Positions 15,986 through 25,437 of a stretch of 40,463 bases of DNA are shown piece by piece (within the stretch, counting starts at the first letter, position 1; each line of letters starts with the position of its first letter). The notes below the pieces were generated by a model. It did no database searches. It saw only the letters and a program-made list of their open reading frames with translations, and was not told the origin of the DNA. This DNA is from an uncultured Thiotrichaceae bacterium (lineage in GTDB: Bacteria > Pseudomonadota > Gammaproteobacteria > Thiotrichales > Thiotrichaceae): positions 1-40,463 of the forward strand of contig CALAMO010000051.1 of NCBI GenBank assembly GCA_937925855.1. The letters are read 5' to 3'. The position numbers and the translations under genes are program-made.

Positions 15986-17042
15986 TCTCGGTTCACGCAG
16001 TTATCCCATTCATGTTGGCAGTGGTTTATTAGCGGATAAAAACCTGCTGCTGCCGCATATTCATGGGCAAAGCTGTTTTACGGTCAGTAATGCGACGATT
16101 GCGCCGCTTTATCTGGACAAAGTCAGTGCGTCGGTGGCTGCACTGCGGCACTCCAGTGTGGTGCTGCCTGACGGTGAACACCATAAAAACCTGGACACGC
16201 TCAACCAAATATATAGCCACCTGTTGGCACAGCAGGCTGATCGTCAGTCAACGTTGCTGGCCTTGGGCGGTGGCGTGGTCGGTGACATTTGTGGTTTTGC
16301 GGCGGCGAGCTACCAACGCAGCATAGACTTCGTGCAGTTGCCCACCACTTTGCTGGCGATGGTGGATTCCTCGGTGGGTGGTAAGACCGGGGTGAATCAT
16401 GCGCTGGGTAAAAATATGATCGGGGCGTTTCATCAGCCACAGTGCGTGCTGATTGACACGGATACGCTGCATACGCTGCCGGATCGTGAGCTGAGCGCCG
16501 GGCTGGCGGAAGTGATTAAATATGGGCTGATTCGGGACCGTGAGTTTCTGGGCTGGCTGGATGACAATATGGACAGCCTATTGGCGCGGGACAGCGAGGC
16601 GCTCACTTATGCAATTTATCGTTCCTGCCAGCACAAGGCGGAAGTGGTCGCTGCCGATGAGTTTGAAGCCGGACAGCGTGCCTTGCTTAATTTGGGGCAT
16701 ACTTTTGGGCATGCCATTGAATCGGCTATGGGCTACGGTAACTGGCTGCATGGTGAAGCGGTCGCAACGGGCATGGTGATGGCCGCTGAGCATTCCATGC
16801 TCATGGGTTGGCTCCAGGCGGATGAGGTGGATTATATCCGCCAGCTATTACAAAAAGCTAAGTTGCCGGTGGTGCCACCGGCTGAGATGCGCGCGGAAGA
16901 CTTCATGCGTTATATGTCGGTGGACAAGAAGGTGCTGAACGGGACGCTGCGACTGATTTTGCTGCAAGCGATGGGCGAAGCGGTGGTGACTGCGGATTTT
17001 GACCAGGACGCGCTACATCGCGTGTTAAGCCGGTCATTGTGA
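15966..17042 (+). CDS. aroB: 3-dehydroquinate synthase
   Basis: AroB converts DAHP to 3-dehydroquinate, the second step of chorismate synthesis, using NAD and a divalent metal such as zinc. The 358-residue product shows the NAD-binding loop [15 protein letters not shown], then [21 protein letters not shown] (here [11 protein letters not shown] plus [11 protein letters not shown]), [15 protein letters not shown] with a metal-ligand Glu, and [11 protein letters not shown] with metal-ligand histidines. Length and motifs are complete. Start and stop overlap aroK and dgt, so aroK-aroB-dgt are coupled. Confidence 0.96.
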   Translation: MQTLTVDLGSRSYPIHVGSGLLADKNLLLPHIHGQSCFTVSNATIAPLYLDKVSASVAALRHSSVVLPDGEHHKNLDTLNQIYSHLLAQQADRQSTLLALGGGVVGDICGFAAASYQRSIDFVQLPTTLLAMVDSSVGGKTGVNHALGKNMIGAFHQPQCVLIDTDTLHTLPDRELSAGLAEVIKYGLIRDREFLGWLDDNMDSLLARDSEALTYAIYRSCQHKAEVVAADEFEAGQRALLNLGHTFGHAIESAMGYGNWLHGEAVATGMVMAAEHSMLMGWLQADEVDYIRQLLQKAKLPVVPPAEMRAEDFMRYMSVDKKVLNGTLRLILLQAMGEAVVTADFDQDALHRVLSRSL

Positions 17043-18187
17043 TGCCTGCGCCGTATGCGGTTCATCCACAGCAGAGCCGGGGTCGGCAATATGCTGAGCC
17101 TGCACCCGCTTATCGCAGTGAATTTCAGCGAGACCGTGATCGTATCATTCACTCCAAGGCATTTCGGCGGCTGGAGTATAAGACGCAGGTCTTTGTTAAT
17201 CACGAAGGTGATTTGTATCGTACCCGCCTGACGCACTCGCTCGAAGTGGCCCAAATTGCCCGTTCGGTAGCGCGGAGTATGGCGCTGAATGAAGATCTGG
17301 TGGAAGCGATTGCATTAGCACACGACCTGGGGCATACGCCGTTTGGCCATGCTGGGCAGGATGCCTTGAATAAATGCATGGCGGACTATGGTGGTTTTGA
17401 GCATAACCTACAGTCGCTGCGTGTGGTCGACTGGCTGGAAGATGCCTATGCCGATTTTTCTGGGCTGAATCTATGCTTCGAGACGCGGGAGGGCGTGCTT
17501 AAGCACTGCGCGCTGAAGCATGCGCAGGCGCTGGGTGAGGTTGGACAGCGTTTTCTCGATAAAACTCAGCCATCGTTGGAAGCGCAGCTGACGAATATTG
17601 CGGATGAGATTGCGTATAATAATCACGATATTGATGATGGCTTGCGTTCCGGGTTGATCTCACTGGAACAGCTGCAGGAGGTGGCCGTTTTTCAGCAGGT
17701 TTGGCAGGCAGTGAACGCCCGCTACCCGACATTGACGGGGCAGCGTTTGATTCATGAAATACTGCGGCGTCTGATTGACCTCATGGTGACAGATCTCACT
17801 GAAACCAGCCTAGCCGCACTGCGGGGCGCGCATATTGCTGATATAGACGGTGTGCATCAGCATGGTACCCCATTAATGCAGTACAGTCCGGCGCTGCGCG
17901 CGCAGAAAAATGAGCTGAAGCGCTTCCTGCGCCATAATCTGTATTTTCACCCCAGTGTCTATCGTTCAACTTGGCGGGCGCAGCAAATTATCGAAGCACT
18001 GTTTCAGGCGTTTATGCAGGATACGCATCTCTTACCGGCGGAGCACCGTCAGTTCGCGCTGCGCTATAGCGAGACAGCGGGTGAGAGTGGGCAGGCCCGG
18101 GCCATTGCAGATTATATCGCGGGGATGACGGATCGTTATGCGATGAAGCAGTATAGCGAGCTGTTTGATTTTTCGCGTCTAGTGTGA
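17042..18187 (+). CDS. dgt: Deoxyguanosinetriphosphate triphosphohydrolase-like protein
   Basis: An HD-superfamily hydrolase expected to split dNTPs into deoxynucleoside and triphosphate. Substrate preference cannot be read from the sequence, and this shorter class (381 aa) is often called dGTPase-like. Motifs include [21 protein letters not shown] (split here as [12 protein letters not shown] and [10 protein letters not shown]), His65 in LTHSLEVAQ, the HD pair His94-Asp95 in [13 protein letters not shown], and [11 protein letters not shown]. The ATG at 17042 shares a base with the aroB stop; a GTG one codon earlier is possible. It is the last gene of the run from pilM. Confidence 0.92.
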   Translation: MPAPYAVHPQQSRGRQYAEPAPAYRSEFQRDRDRIIHSKAFRRLEYKTQVFVNHEGDLYRTRLTHSLEVAQIARSVARSMALNEDLVEAIALAHDLGHTPFGHAGQDALNKCMADYGGFEHNLQSLRVVDWLEDAYADFSGLNLCFETREGVLKHCALKHAQALGEVGQRFLDKTQPSLEAQLTNIADEIAYNNHDIDDGLRSGLISLEQLQEVAVFQQVWQAVNARYPTLTGQRLIHEILRRLIDLMVTDLTETSLAALRGAHIADIDGVHQHGTPLMQYSPALRAQKNELKRFLRHNLYFHPSVYRSTWRAQQIIEALFQAFMQDTHLLPAEHRQFALRYSETAGESGQARAIADYIAGMTDRYAMKQYSELFDFSRLV

Positions 18188-18280
18188 CATTTTTCGGTTG
18201 GTCTCTTTTCTTTGCCCGTTGTGTATGGGCTAAGGCATACTTTTAAGCCTGTGGCATACCATTTTTCATGTGAGTGAGCG

Positions 18281-18754
18281 ATGACCCCTGCGATTAATCT
18301 GTTGCAATGTGCGGGCTGTGACTTCCAGGTGCATGAGTACCGTCACAATCCTGGCAGCAGCGCTTACGGTCAGGAAGCCGCTGAATTATTGGGTGTTCCC
18401 GCTGAGCGGGTTTTTAAAACCCTGTTAGTGGCGCTCGATGGTAATGCGCGGCGTTTGGCCGTTGGCATTATACCGGTTGTTCGTCGCTTGGATGTGAAAG
18501 CACTCGCCAAAGCGATGGGGGCAAAAAGAGCAGAAATGGCCGACCCGATACAGGCTGAGCGTGTGTCGGGTTATCAGGTCGGGGGCATTAGTCCCTTGGG
18601 CCAGAAGCGGTTGTTGCCGACCGCGCTGGATCATTCAGCGCTTGAGCATGAGACGATTTTTGTCAGTGGTGGGCGGCGTGGTCTTGAAATTGAATTAGCG
18701 CCGGAGCATTTGTTGGCCTTGTGTAAAGCGGATGCCGCTGCACTGTGTCGTTGA
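18281..18754 (+). CDS. ybaK: YbaK/EbsC-type aminoacyl-tRNA deacylase
   Basis: A 157-residue trans-editing domain. Family members hydrolyse mischarged Cys-tRNA(Pro), and the same fold serves ProRS editing. The central signature is VFKTLLVALDGNARRLAVGIIPV with the catalytic-site Lys in FKTLL. YQVGGISPLGQKRLLPT carries the GGISP loop that shapes the thiol-sensing pocket, and the end has VSGGRRGLEIELAPEHLL. Length and motifs match YbaK well. It stands alone with an upstream gap of 93 bp after dgt. Confidence 0.92.
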   Translation: MTPAINLLQCAGCDFQVHEYRHNPGSSAYGQEAAELLGVPAERVFKTLLVALDGNARRLAVGIIPVVRRLDVKALAKAMGAKRAEMADPIQAERVSGYQVGGISPLGQKRLLPTALDHSALEHETIFVSGGRRGLEIELAPEHLLALCKADAAALCR

Positions 18755-18793
18755 CCGTGCCTTGAACCGTAATCGGTGCTGGAGAGACAATAA

Positions 18794-18846
18794 GTTAAGC
18801 ATAGGTTAAGCACATTTGCCTGGTATGGCCCAGTGTTGCCTATACT
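18794..18846 (+). promoter_or_regulatory. galU promoter with 11-bp-phased direct repeats
   Basis: TAAGTTAAGCA and TAGGTTAAGCA are consecutive 11-bp direct repeats (GTTAAG cores at 18794 and 18805, 5-bp gap). They end just before a weak -35 TTGCCT (18816-18821), which is 19 bp from a good -10 TATACT (18841-18846). A third GTTAAGC lies at 18851. One-turn phasing next to a poor -35 is the layout of OmpR/PhoB/PmrA-type activator sites. The minus strand reads CTTAAC-N5-CTTAAC. The regulator is inferred only. Confidence 0.55.
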
Positions 18847-18888
18847 GAAGGTTAAGCGCAGGGATACAAGCGATAAAAAGGATAAGAG

Positions 18889-19806
18889 ATGCTAGAACAA
18901 AGTAAACATAAAATTCGTAAGGCGGTTATTCCGGTAGCGGGTCTGGGTACTCGTATGCTGCCCGCAACGAAGGCGATTCCGAAAGAAATGCTCCCGGTGG
19001 TTGATAAACCGCTGATTCAGTACATTGTGACGGAATGTATTGAGGCGGGCATTAAAGAAATCGTGTTGGTGACGCACAATAGTAAGAACTCGATTGAAAA
19101 CCACTTTGATACCAGTTTTGAACTGGAGACTATGCTGGAAAAGCGGGTTAAACGTCAGCTATTAGATGAAGTGCGCTCGATCTGTCCGAAAGATGTCACG
19201 ATTATGCATGTGCGTCAGGGCGAAGCCAAAGGGCTGGGGCATGCCATCATGTGCGCGCACCCGGTGGTGGGTGATTCGCCCGTTGCAATTTTGCTGCCCG
19301 ACGTGCTGATTGATGATGCGGCGAGTAACTTGAAACAGGATAATCTGGCCGAAATGCTGCGGTTGTATGATGAGACCGGCATTAGCCAAATTATGGTGGA
19401 GCCGGTGCCCATGGACAAGGTATCGTCCTATGGCGTGGTGGATATTAATGGCCATGAAGTGGCCCCAGGGGGATCAGTCCCTATGTCTGCGATTGTAGAG
19501 AAGCCTGCGGTCGAGGATGCACCGTCTAATCTTTCTGTCGTAGGGCGTTATGTGCTGTCACCGCATATCTGGAACTGGCTGCGCAAGACCCCACTGGGGG
19601 CTGGCGATGAAATCCAGTTGACTGATACGATCGGCTTATTGATGCGCGAGTATCAGGTTAATGCCTTTCAAATCAGCGGTAAAAGTCATGATTGTGGCTC
19701 CAAGCTTGGCTATATGACAGCCAATGTTGAATATGGCGCCCGCCACCCACAAACCGGCGAACGTTTCATTGAATTTCTCAAAGGGTATGTGCGCACCTTG
19801 TCATAA
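18889..19806 (+). CDS. galU: UTP-glucose-1-phosphate uridylyltransferase
   Basis: GalU makes UDP-glucose from UTP and glucose-1-phosphate, supplying LPS, exopolysaccharide and UDP-glucuronate pathways in the cytoplasm. The 305-residue product has the nucleotide-binding signature [20 protein letters not shown] (16-35), [10 protein letters not shown], the LLPDVLIDD site for the metal Asp, [20 protein letters not shown], and [10 protein letters not shown] before the C-terminal dimer helices. Length is normal. A clear ribosome-binding site (AAGGATAAGAG) precedes the ATG. It is transcribed alone from a promoter with phased repeats. Confidence 0.95.
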   Translation: MLEQSKHKIRKAVIPVAGLGTRMLPATKAIPKEMLPVVDKPLIQYIVTECIEAGIKEIVLVTHNSKNSIENHFDTSFELETMLEKRVKRQLLDEVRSICPKDVTIMHVRQGEAKGLGHAIMCAHPVVGDSPVAILLPDVLIDDAASNLKQDNLAEMLRLYDETGISQIMVEPVPMDKVSSYGVVDINGHEVAPGGSVPMSAIVEKPAVEDAPSNLSVVGRYVLSPHIWNWLRKTPLGAGDEIQLTDTIGLLMREYQVNAFQISGKSHDCGSKLGYMTANVEYGARHPQTGERFIEFLKGYVRTLS

Positions 19807-19897
19807 TCTACGGCTGCGTTACTTTTTCTTGGCTGCGCCACCGCTATGAGTGTGTTTGTGCGTAGTCTAGTGTTATCTGCCTGGCTAGCCTTGTTTT

Positions 19898-21268
19898 ATG
19901 TCAGTTAATCCTGCCTTGCCAACCACCGGTTCGGCTTGGCTATGGCATGTCCTGATACTCGCCTGGCCAATTATACTGTCCGGCCTGTCTGTGCCGCTGG
20001 TAGGCTTAGTCGATACGGCGGTGATGGGACAGCTGGCCGCCCCTCACTATATGGCCGCAGTCGCTGTGGGCGCGGTGATTTTTAGCAGCGTGTTCTGGGT
20101 CTTTGGCTTCCTACGCATGGGGACAACCGGCTTCATTGCACAGGCAGCGGGGCGGCAGGATTCAGCGGCAATCAGCCTGCTGTTGTTGCGCTCTGCCTTG
20201 CTGGCGGTCGCGCTGGGCGTGCTGATAATTGGGTTGCAACAACCTCTGGCTATGCTGGCATTCTGGCTCATGGGAGCAGCAGAGGAAGTCACCGCCAGCG
20301 CGCAAACTTATTTCTATATCCGGGTGTGGAGCGCCCCGGCGACCTTTATCAATTATGTGGTGTTGGGTTGCCTGATTGGGTTGCAGCGGATGCGTGCCGC
20401 ACTGCTGATACAGCTCGTGTTGAATGTTAGCAATATGCTGCTCGATTTTTGGTTTGTGCTTGGCCTGGGCTGGGACGTGGCCGGGGTGGCGCTGGCTTCG
20501 CTGTTGAGTGAGCTGCTGGCCATGGGGCTGGGCCTGTGGTTATTACGTGATATTGCCTTTACCGTGCTTTATGGCGTCGATCAACCGGCTAATGGCGGTG
20601 CGTTATTGCGTCTCCTGTTAGAAAAGACGGCGCTGCTGCGGCTGTTTACGGTGAATCGTGACTTGTTTTTGCGTACCTTATTACTCACCGCCGGGTTTTT
20701 CTTTTTTACGTCGCAGGGCGCGCAGTTTGGCACCGTGGTGCTGGCGGCGAATGCGATCCTGATGAATCTGTTTAGCCTGTTGTCTTATGCGCTAGATGGC
20801 TTTGCTCATGCGGCAGAGGCGCTGGTGGGTGGGGCTTATGGTGCGGGTAATAAACGGGCCTTTCGGCATGCGGTTTACAGCAGCACGCTGCTGGCGTTTA
20901 TAATGGCGGGGTTGATCAGTGTGCTATATGCGCTGTTTGGCGGCTTGATGATTCAGGCGATTACCGACATTCCAGCGGTGGTCGCTGTCGCGCAGCAATA
21001 CCTGCCCTGGTTAGTGGCGATACCGGTGCTGGCGGTGTGGAGCTTTCAGTTGGATGGGATTTTTGTCGGCAGCATGCAAACTCAGTCAATGCGTAATACG
21101 GTGGCTGTCGCGCTGCTGTGCTATATCGTGGTGGCTTGGTTGACAGTGCCGGTCTGGGGGAATCATGCGCTGTGGGCGAGTATGGCCCTGTTTTTATTGC
21201 TGCGTGGTGTATTGTTGGCGCTGTTGTATCCACAGCTGCTGCGGCGTATTGGGCACGCGGCGTCTTGA
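19898..21268 (+). CDS. dinF: MATE-family exporter, DinF-like
   Basis: A 456-residue inner-membrane antiporter of the multidrug and toxin extrusion family with about 12 membrane helices. The N-terminal helix motif LSVPLVGLVDTAVMGQL is the DinF hallmark. FWVFGFLRMGTTGFIAQAAG and the second-half counterpart YALDGFAHAAEALVGGAYGAG support the same subfamily, as does FQLDGIFVGSMQ. The DinF assignment rests on these motifs; substrate is unknown. It starts 91 bp after galU. There is no nearby lexA, unlike E. coli. Confidence 0.88.
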   Translation: MSVNPALPTTGSAWLWHVLILAWPIILSGLSVPLVGLVDTAVMGQLAAPHYMAAVAVGAVIFSSVFWVFGFLRMGTTGFIAQAAGRQDSAAISLLLLRSALLAVALGVLIIGLQQPLAMLAFWLMGAAEEVTASAQTYFYIRVWSAPATFINYVVLGCLIGLQRMRAALLIQLVLNVSNMLLDFWFVLGLGWDVAGVALASLLSELLAMGLGLWLLRDIAFTVLYGVDQPANGGALLRLLLEKTALLRLFTVNRDLFLRTLLLTAGFFFFTSQGAQFGTVVLAANAILMNLFSLLSYALDGFAHAAEALVGGAYGAGNKRAFRHAVYSSTLLAFIMAGLISVLYALFGGLMIQAITDIPAVVAVAQQYLPWLVAIPVLAVWSFQLDGIFVGSMQTQSMRNTVAVALLCYIVVAWLTVPVWGNHALWASMALFLLLRGVLLALLYPQLLRRIGHAAS

Positions 21269-21364
21269 ATCATTGACATTAGGGCGCGGGGGGGCTCACT
21301 GCTGTGGCGCTCATTGCCGTAATTTACCATCGCTGTCCGCAGCGGTTTATGGCAGAATCACGCC

Positions 21365-22333
21365 ATGGCACATGATAAACACAGCTACAATTTTAATAAG
21401 TTACGCAAACGTCTGCGCCGTCAGGTGGGTTCGGCGATCCTTGATTACAATATGATTGAAGCAGGCGACCGCATTATGGTGTGCCTGTCCGGTGGGAAAG
21501 ACAGTTATACCCTGCTGGATATGCTGCTGGGCCTGCAAAAAAGCGCGCCCATAGACTTCGAGCTCTGCGCAGTTAATCTGGATCAAAAGCAGCCCGACTT
21601 TCCCGCAGAGGTGTTGCCTGCTTATCTAACAGCGCTGGACGTGCCGTTTGAGGTGATTGAGCGCGATACCTATGCCGTAGTTAAGCGCGTGATCCCAGAA
21701 GGCAAAACCACCTGTGGCCTGTGTTCTCGCCTGCGTCGTGGCACGCTCTATGGCTATGCGCAACAGCATGGCTTTACCAAAATTGCTTTGGGTCACCACC
21801 GAGATGACATGATTGAGACACTGTTTCTGAATCTGTTTTATGGCGGTAAGCTGAAAGCCATGCCGCCTAAACTGCGCAGCGACGACGGCCAGAATATGCT
21901 GATTCGACCCTTGGCTTACTGCAAGGAAAAAGACATTCAGCGCTATGCTGAGGCGCGTGAGTTCCCCATTATTCCTTGTAACCTCTGCGGCTCGCAGCCT
22001 AATCTCCAGCGGCAGGCGATTAAGCAAATGCTACAAACCTGGGATAAGCAGTTTCCGGGGCGGAGTGAGACCATTTTCGCTGCGATGCAAAATGTGGCAC
22101 CTTCACAGCTGGCGGATACGGCACTGTTTGATTTCAGCGGTTTGACGCTAGCGCGTTCAACGCCGGAGGCAGCTGCCGGACAGGACGCAATGCTTGCGCA
22201 ACAGCGCTGGCTGGATGAGGCGATAGATCCTGGCTTTGATTTAACAGCGTCGTTGGTGGCCCCAGTGTTGCCGACCTCGCCAGCACCTCAGCCTGTGGTT
22301 TTCGCGCCGAGTGCTCGCAGCAGCGTGGTTTGA
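21365..22333 (+). CDS. ttcA: tRNA 2-thiocytidine(32) synthetase TtcA
   Basis: TtcA is an ATP-dependent Fe-S enzyme that thiolates C32 of certain tRNAs. The PP-loop SGGKDS is at 42-47. The paired CxxC motifs are CGLC (117-120) and CNLC (205-208); three of these cysteines normally hold a [4Fe-4S] cluster. [28 protein letters not shown], seen here as [14 protein letters not shown] and [11 protein letters not shown], is a further conserved part. The last 40 residues after FDFSGL are Ala-rich and look variable. The 322-residue length is normal. TrmJ at the other end of the window modifies the same tRNA position. Confidence 0.95.
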   Translation: MAHDKHSYNFNKLRKRLRRQVGSAILDYNMIEAGDRIMVCLSGGKDSYTLLDMLLGLQKSAPIDFELCAVNLDQKQPDFPAEVLPAYLTALDVPFEVIERDTYAVVKRVIPEGKTTCGLCSRLRRGTLYGYAQQHGFTKIALGHHRDDMIETLFLNLFYGGKLKAMPPKLRSDDGQNMLIRPLAYCKEKDIQRYAEAREFPIIPCNLCGSQPNLQRQAIKQMLQTWDKQFPGRSETIFAAMQNVAPSQLADTALFDFSGLTLARSTPEAAAGQDAMLAQQRWLDEAIDPGFDLTASLVAPVLPTSPAPQPVVFAPSARSSVV

Positions 22334-22462
22334 TTGAGCCGTAGCATTTTGATTAACGTTGGGCCTGTGCGTCCCCGCATCCGTTATAAGACTGAAGTCT
22401 GATTTTGCCGCTATTGCTTCCATGCCATAATGGTGTTGTCCCCGGGCGAGAAGAGAATGAAT

Positions 22463-23470
22463 ATGATGACCGAATCCCGCAAGCCTGCATTAATTGACCG
22501 TTTTGGACGGCACGTTACTTATGTGCGTATGTCAGTGACGGATCGCTGTGATTTTCGCTGCGTGTATTGCATGGACGAAAAAATGACCTTCGTGCCGCGT
22601 GAACAGCTGTTAACGCTGGAGGAAATGGGGCGTTTGGGGCGGGCCTTTGTCAAGCTCGGGGTGCATAAGATTCGCCTGACCGGTGGGGAGCCGTTGACGC
22701 GGCGCAATGTGATGCAGCTGTTTAATGAGCTGGGTCAGTTGGAGGATCTGCGCGATTTCACCCTGACTACGAACGGTAGCCAGCTGCCAAAATACGCCCA
22801 GCAGTTGAAGGTGGCGGGGGTGACGCGGATTAATATCAGCCTGGACACGCTGGATGCGGAGCGCTTCCGCTCGCTGACCCGCATTGGCCAGATTGAGCAG
22901 ACCTTAAACGGGATTGATGCGGCGCTTGCGGCTGGGTTTGAGCGGATTAAGCTGAACGCGGTGATTCTGAAAAACCGCAACCATGATGAAATTATTCCGC
23001 TGGTGCAGTTTGCCTATGATAAAGGTATCGATATTAGCTTTATCGAAGAAATGCCGCTCGGCGTGATTACGGAGCATGACCGGGCCGAAGCGTATTATTC
23101 CAGCGATGAAATTCTGCGTGATCTGCGCACGCAGTTTGAGTTAGCGCCCATCGCCGTTAATACCGGCGGGCCATCGAAATATTATCAAAGCCCAGGCAGC
23201 AAGAGCCGCGTAGGTTTTATTTCACCGCATAGCCACAACTTCTGTGACGATTGTAACCGAGTGCGGGTAACCGCAGAAGGCCGTTTGCTGCTGTGTTTGG
23301 GCCAGGAGCACTCCATGGATTTACGCCGGGTGCTGCGTGCGCATCCGCTGGATGAAGCGCCGCTGCTGGCGGCAATTCAGGAGGCGATGAGCCTCAAGCC
23401 GAAGGGGCATGAATTTGATTTAAAGGCCAAACCTATTCTGTTTCGCCATATGAACGCCACCGGCGGTTAG
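22463..23470 (+). CDS. moaA: GTP 3',8-cyclase MoaA
   Basis: MoaA is the radical-SAM enzyme that starts molybdenum cofactor synthesis from GTP. The SAM cluster motif is Cys29-Cys33-Cys36 (TDRCDFRCVYCMDE), followed by IRLTGGEPL. The C-terminal cluster cysteines are in FCDDCNRVRVTAEGRLLLCLG, seen as FCDDCNRVR and LLLCLG. The C-terminal Gly-Gly, important for activity in the family, is present (NATGG). Several start codons are close together: ATGs at 22457, 22463 and 22466. I prefer 22463 because AGAAGAG lies about 7 nt upstream. It is followed by fdhD after 9 bp; other moa genes are not in the window. Confidence 0.93.
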   Translation: MMTESRKPALIDRFGRHVTYVRMSVTDRCDFRCVYCMDEKMTFVPREQLLTLEEMGRLGRAFVKLGVHKIRLTGGEPLTRRNVMQLFNELGQLEDLRDFTLTTNGSQLPKYAQQLKVAGVTRINISLDTLDAERFRSLTRIGQIEQTLNGIDAALAAGFERIKLNAVILKNRNHDEIIPLVQFAYDKGIDISFIEEMPLGVITEHDRAEAYYSSDEILRDLRTQFELAPIAVNTGGPSKYYQSPGSKSRVGFISPHSHNFCDDCNRVRVTAEGRLLLCLGQEHSMDLRRVLRAHPLDEAPLLAAIQEAMSLKPKGHEFDLKAKPILFRHMNATGG

Positions 23471-23479
23471 GCGATTATC

Positions 23480-24337
23480 TTGCTCTCTCAGCGGCCGGCG
23501 GCGCGCACTCACCCACAGCTCTCCAATGCCGGACTAAAGGCGACTGTTGCTGCTATTGCGGTCGACGAATGCGGGCAGTCGTGTGCAGGCTTTATTGCGG
23601 CGGAGCGTCCGCTGACGGTGTATCTGGATAAGCGCGAAGTGGTGACGCTGATGACCATGGGCTGCGAGCCGGAGCTGCTGGTATTGGGCTGGCTGCGCAA
23701 TCAGAACTTGTTGACTGAGTTAGCGCAGCTCCAGGCGATTCAAGTCGACTGGGACACCGACGCGGTGGCGATTACTACTACAACGGGGGTTGACGGGCTG
23801 GATGAAAAACTGGCGCGCAAAACAGTGACCACCGGCTGTGGGCAAGGCACAGTGTTTGGCAATCTGATGGCCAATGTGGAACGGCTGCGGCTGCCACGGG
23901 TTGAGCTGCCACAGTCCGTAATTTACGCCTTACTCAAGCGGCTTTCGGCGCATAATGAGGTGTATAAACAGGCCGGTGGTGTGCATGGCTGTGCCTTATG
24001 TGCGGGCGATGATATTCTGGCCTTTGTGGAAGATGTTGGGCGACACAATGCGGTGGATGCGCTGGCGGGCTATATGTGGCTGCATGACATTGACGGCGGC
24101 GATAAAATTTTCTATACCACGGGCCGCCTGACTTCTGAGATGGTAATCAAGGTCGCCCAGATGGGGATTCCGGTGTTAGTGTCGCGCTCTGGGATTACGC
24201 AGATGGGCTTGGCAATTGCGCAGCAGGTCGGAGTGATTCTGATTGCGCGGGCGAAGGGGCGGCATTTCAGGGTGTATCACGGGGCAGAGCAGATTGAATT
24301 TGATGCGGTGCCTGGCCTGAGTGAGCCTAAGTGCTAA
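23480..24337 (+). CDS. fdhD: FdhD-type sulfurtransferase for formate dehydrogenase
   Basis: FdhD transfers sulfur from IscS to the molybdenum cofactor and is needed for active formate dehydrogenase. The 285-residue product shows ERPLTVYLDKREVVTLMTMG, split here as ERPLTVYLD and VTLMTMGCEPELLVLGWL, then VEDVGRHNAVDALAGY, YTTGRLTSEMVIKVAQMGI and LVSRSG. The usual CxxC after TT reads TTGCGQG, with only Cys120, while a CxxC is instead present at Cys171-Cys174 (GVHGCALC). The start is uncertain: TTG at 23480 gives a full N-terminus but has no clear ribosome-binding site. It follows moaA closely, which fits a molybdoenzyme maturation pair. Confidence 0.88.
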   Translation: MLSQRPAARTHPQLSNAGLKATVAAIAVDECGQSCAGFIAAERPLTVYLDKREVVTLMTMGCEPELLVLGWLRNQNLLTELAQLQAIQVDWDTDAVAITTTTGVDGLDEKLARKTVTTGCGQGTVFGNLMANVERLRLPRVELPQSVIYALLKRLSAHNEVYKQAGGVHGCALCAGDDILAFVEDVGRHNAVDALAGYMWLHDIDGGDKIFYTTGRLTSEMVIKVAQMGIPVLVSRSGITQMGLAIAQQVGVILIARAKGRHFRVYHGAEQIEFDAVPGLSEPKC

Positions 24338-24345
24338 ACGCGCGT

Positions 24346-25278
24346 CTAACAGGCCGTATGTTCGGCCACCAGCTGTTTATACCAGTCCCTAATCTGGTGC
24401 GTTATTGGTCCGGCGGTACCGTTGCCAATCGGGCGGCCATCGATCTCAGCGACTGGGGTTTGCGCGCCGAAGGTGCCGGTGAGGAAGGCTTCCTCCGCAC
24501 TGTAAGCCTCATAAAGCGAGTAGTTTTTTTCAAATACGGGCACGCCGTTGGCCTGACATAGGTCGATCACCTTGCGCCGAGTGACACCATTCATGCAGTA
24601 ATCGCCGGTTGATGTCCACACCTCGCCTTTGCGCACAATAAAAAAGTTGCAGGCGTTGGTGGTGTTGACGAAGCCATAGGGGTCTAACATGAGCGCCTCA
24701 TCAGCCCCGGCAGCTTCGGCCTGCAAGCAGCCGATCACACAGTTTAATTTGGAATGCGAATTGAATTTGGCATCCTGTGAGTGCGGCAGACCCCGTACCT
24801 GTGGGACGCTGGCGAGGCGGATACCGCGACTGTGCAGGCGATCCACCGGTTTGGAATGTTCCATAATAATCACCACGGTGGGGCCAGAGCGTGACAGCGA
24901 CGGGTGCTGAAAGGGTTTGGCCTTCACGCCGCGCGTGACCATCAGGCGGCAGTGCACATCGGTGTGCATATTATTAGCGGCCATGGTTTGTTGTAGCGCA
25001 GTCGCGACCTGTTCCCGGCTCATGCCTATATCCAGTGCAACGGCTTTACAGCTGTCAAATAGGCGATCCATGTGCTCATCAAAAAACGCCCATTTGCCGT
25101 TATACAGGCGCATCCCCTCCCACATGCCATCGCCCAGCATAAAGCCGGCGTCATAAACCGAGACCTTGGCGGCATCGCGGGGGACGATCTGACCGTTGAC
25201 ATAGATTTTAATCGCCTGATTGCGCACGTCGGCTTCAGCATCGTGGGTGGTGATGGCAGTGTTGTCGTGGGTCGTCAT
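24346..25278 (-). CDS. Class IV PLP aminotransferase (branched-chain/D-amino acid type)
   Basis: A fold-type IV aminotransferase; the family includes branched-chain aminotransferase, D-alanine aminotransferase and aminodeoxychorismate lyase, and the substrate cannot be fixed here. Visible are VYDAGFMLGDGMWEGMRLY (41-59), RLMVTRG, the probable PLP lysine Lys171 in DAKFNSHSKLN (Lys177 is the alternative), GADEALMLDPYGFV, and GVTRRKVIDLC. The residue 34 positions after Lys171, a conserved Glu that holds the pyridine nitrogen in classic members, is Asn205. EAFLTGTFGAQTPV closes the domain. Length is 310. It converges with fdhD (8 bp apart) and is divergent from the AEC transporter. Confidence 0.85.
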   Translation of the reverse strand: MTTHDNTAITTHDAEADVRNQAIKIYVNGQIVPRDAAKVSVYDAGFMLGDGMWEGMRLYNGKWAFFDEHMDRLFDSCKAVALDIGMSREQVATALQQTMAANNMHTDVHCRLMVTRGVKAKPFQHPSLSRSGPTVVIIMEHSKPVDRLHSRGIRLASVPQVRGLPHSQDAKFNSHSKLNCVIGCLQAEAAGADEALMLDPYGFVNTTNACNFFIVRKGEVWTSTGDYCMNGVTRRKVIDLCQANGVPVFEKNYSLYEAYSAEEAFLTGTFGAQTPVAEIDGRPIGNGTAGPITHQIRDWYKQLVAEHTAC

Positions 25279-25375
25279 GCGTTAAGGCTCCGAGGGTGGC
25301 GATGAGTGTGCTTAGCGTTAAACCGCTGTTTGGCGGCCGCTGTCGTTTTTGAGGTGTGCTGTCCTTGCACAATAC

Positions 25376-25398
25376 GCTGGATTGTGGCTGAATCCAGC
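25376..25398 (+). other. Stem-loop in the leader of the AEC transporter gene
   Basis: GCTGGATT pairs perfectly with AATCCAGC across a 7-nt loop. It ends 39 bp before the transporter start codon. There is no following T-tract, so it is not a simple terminator; it could be a protein-binding palindrome or an mRNA leader hairpin. Confidence 0.6.
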
Positions 25399-25437
25399 CT
25401 CAATTATCCCTAATGATGGCTGCGCGGGTACTGATAC

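Noticed and set aside
22334-22462. Possible molybdenum-cofactor riboswitch before moaA
   Set aside because: The interval is about 130 bp and I could not trace the expected multi-stem fold; no convincing paired elements were found by eye.
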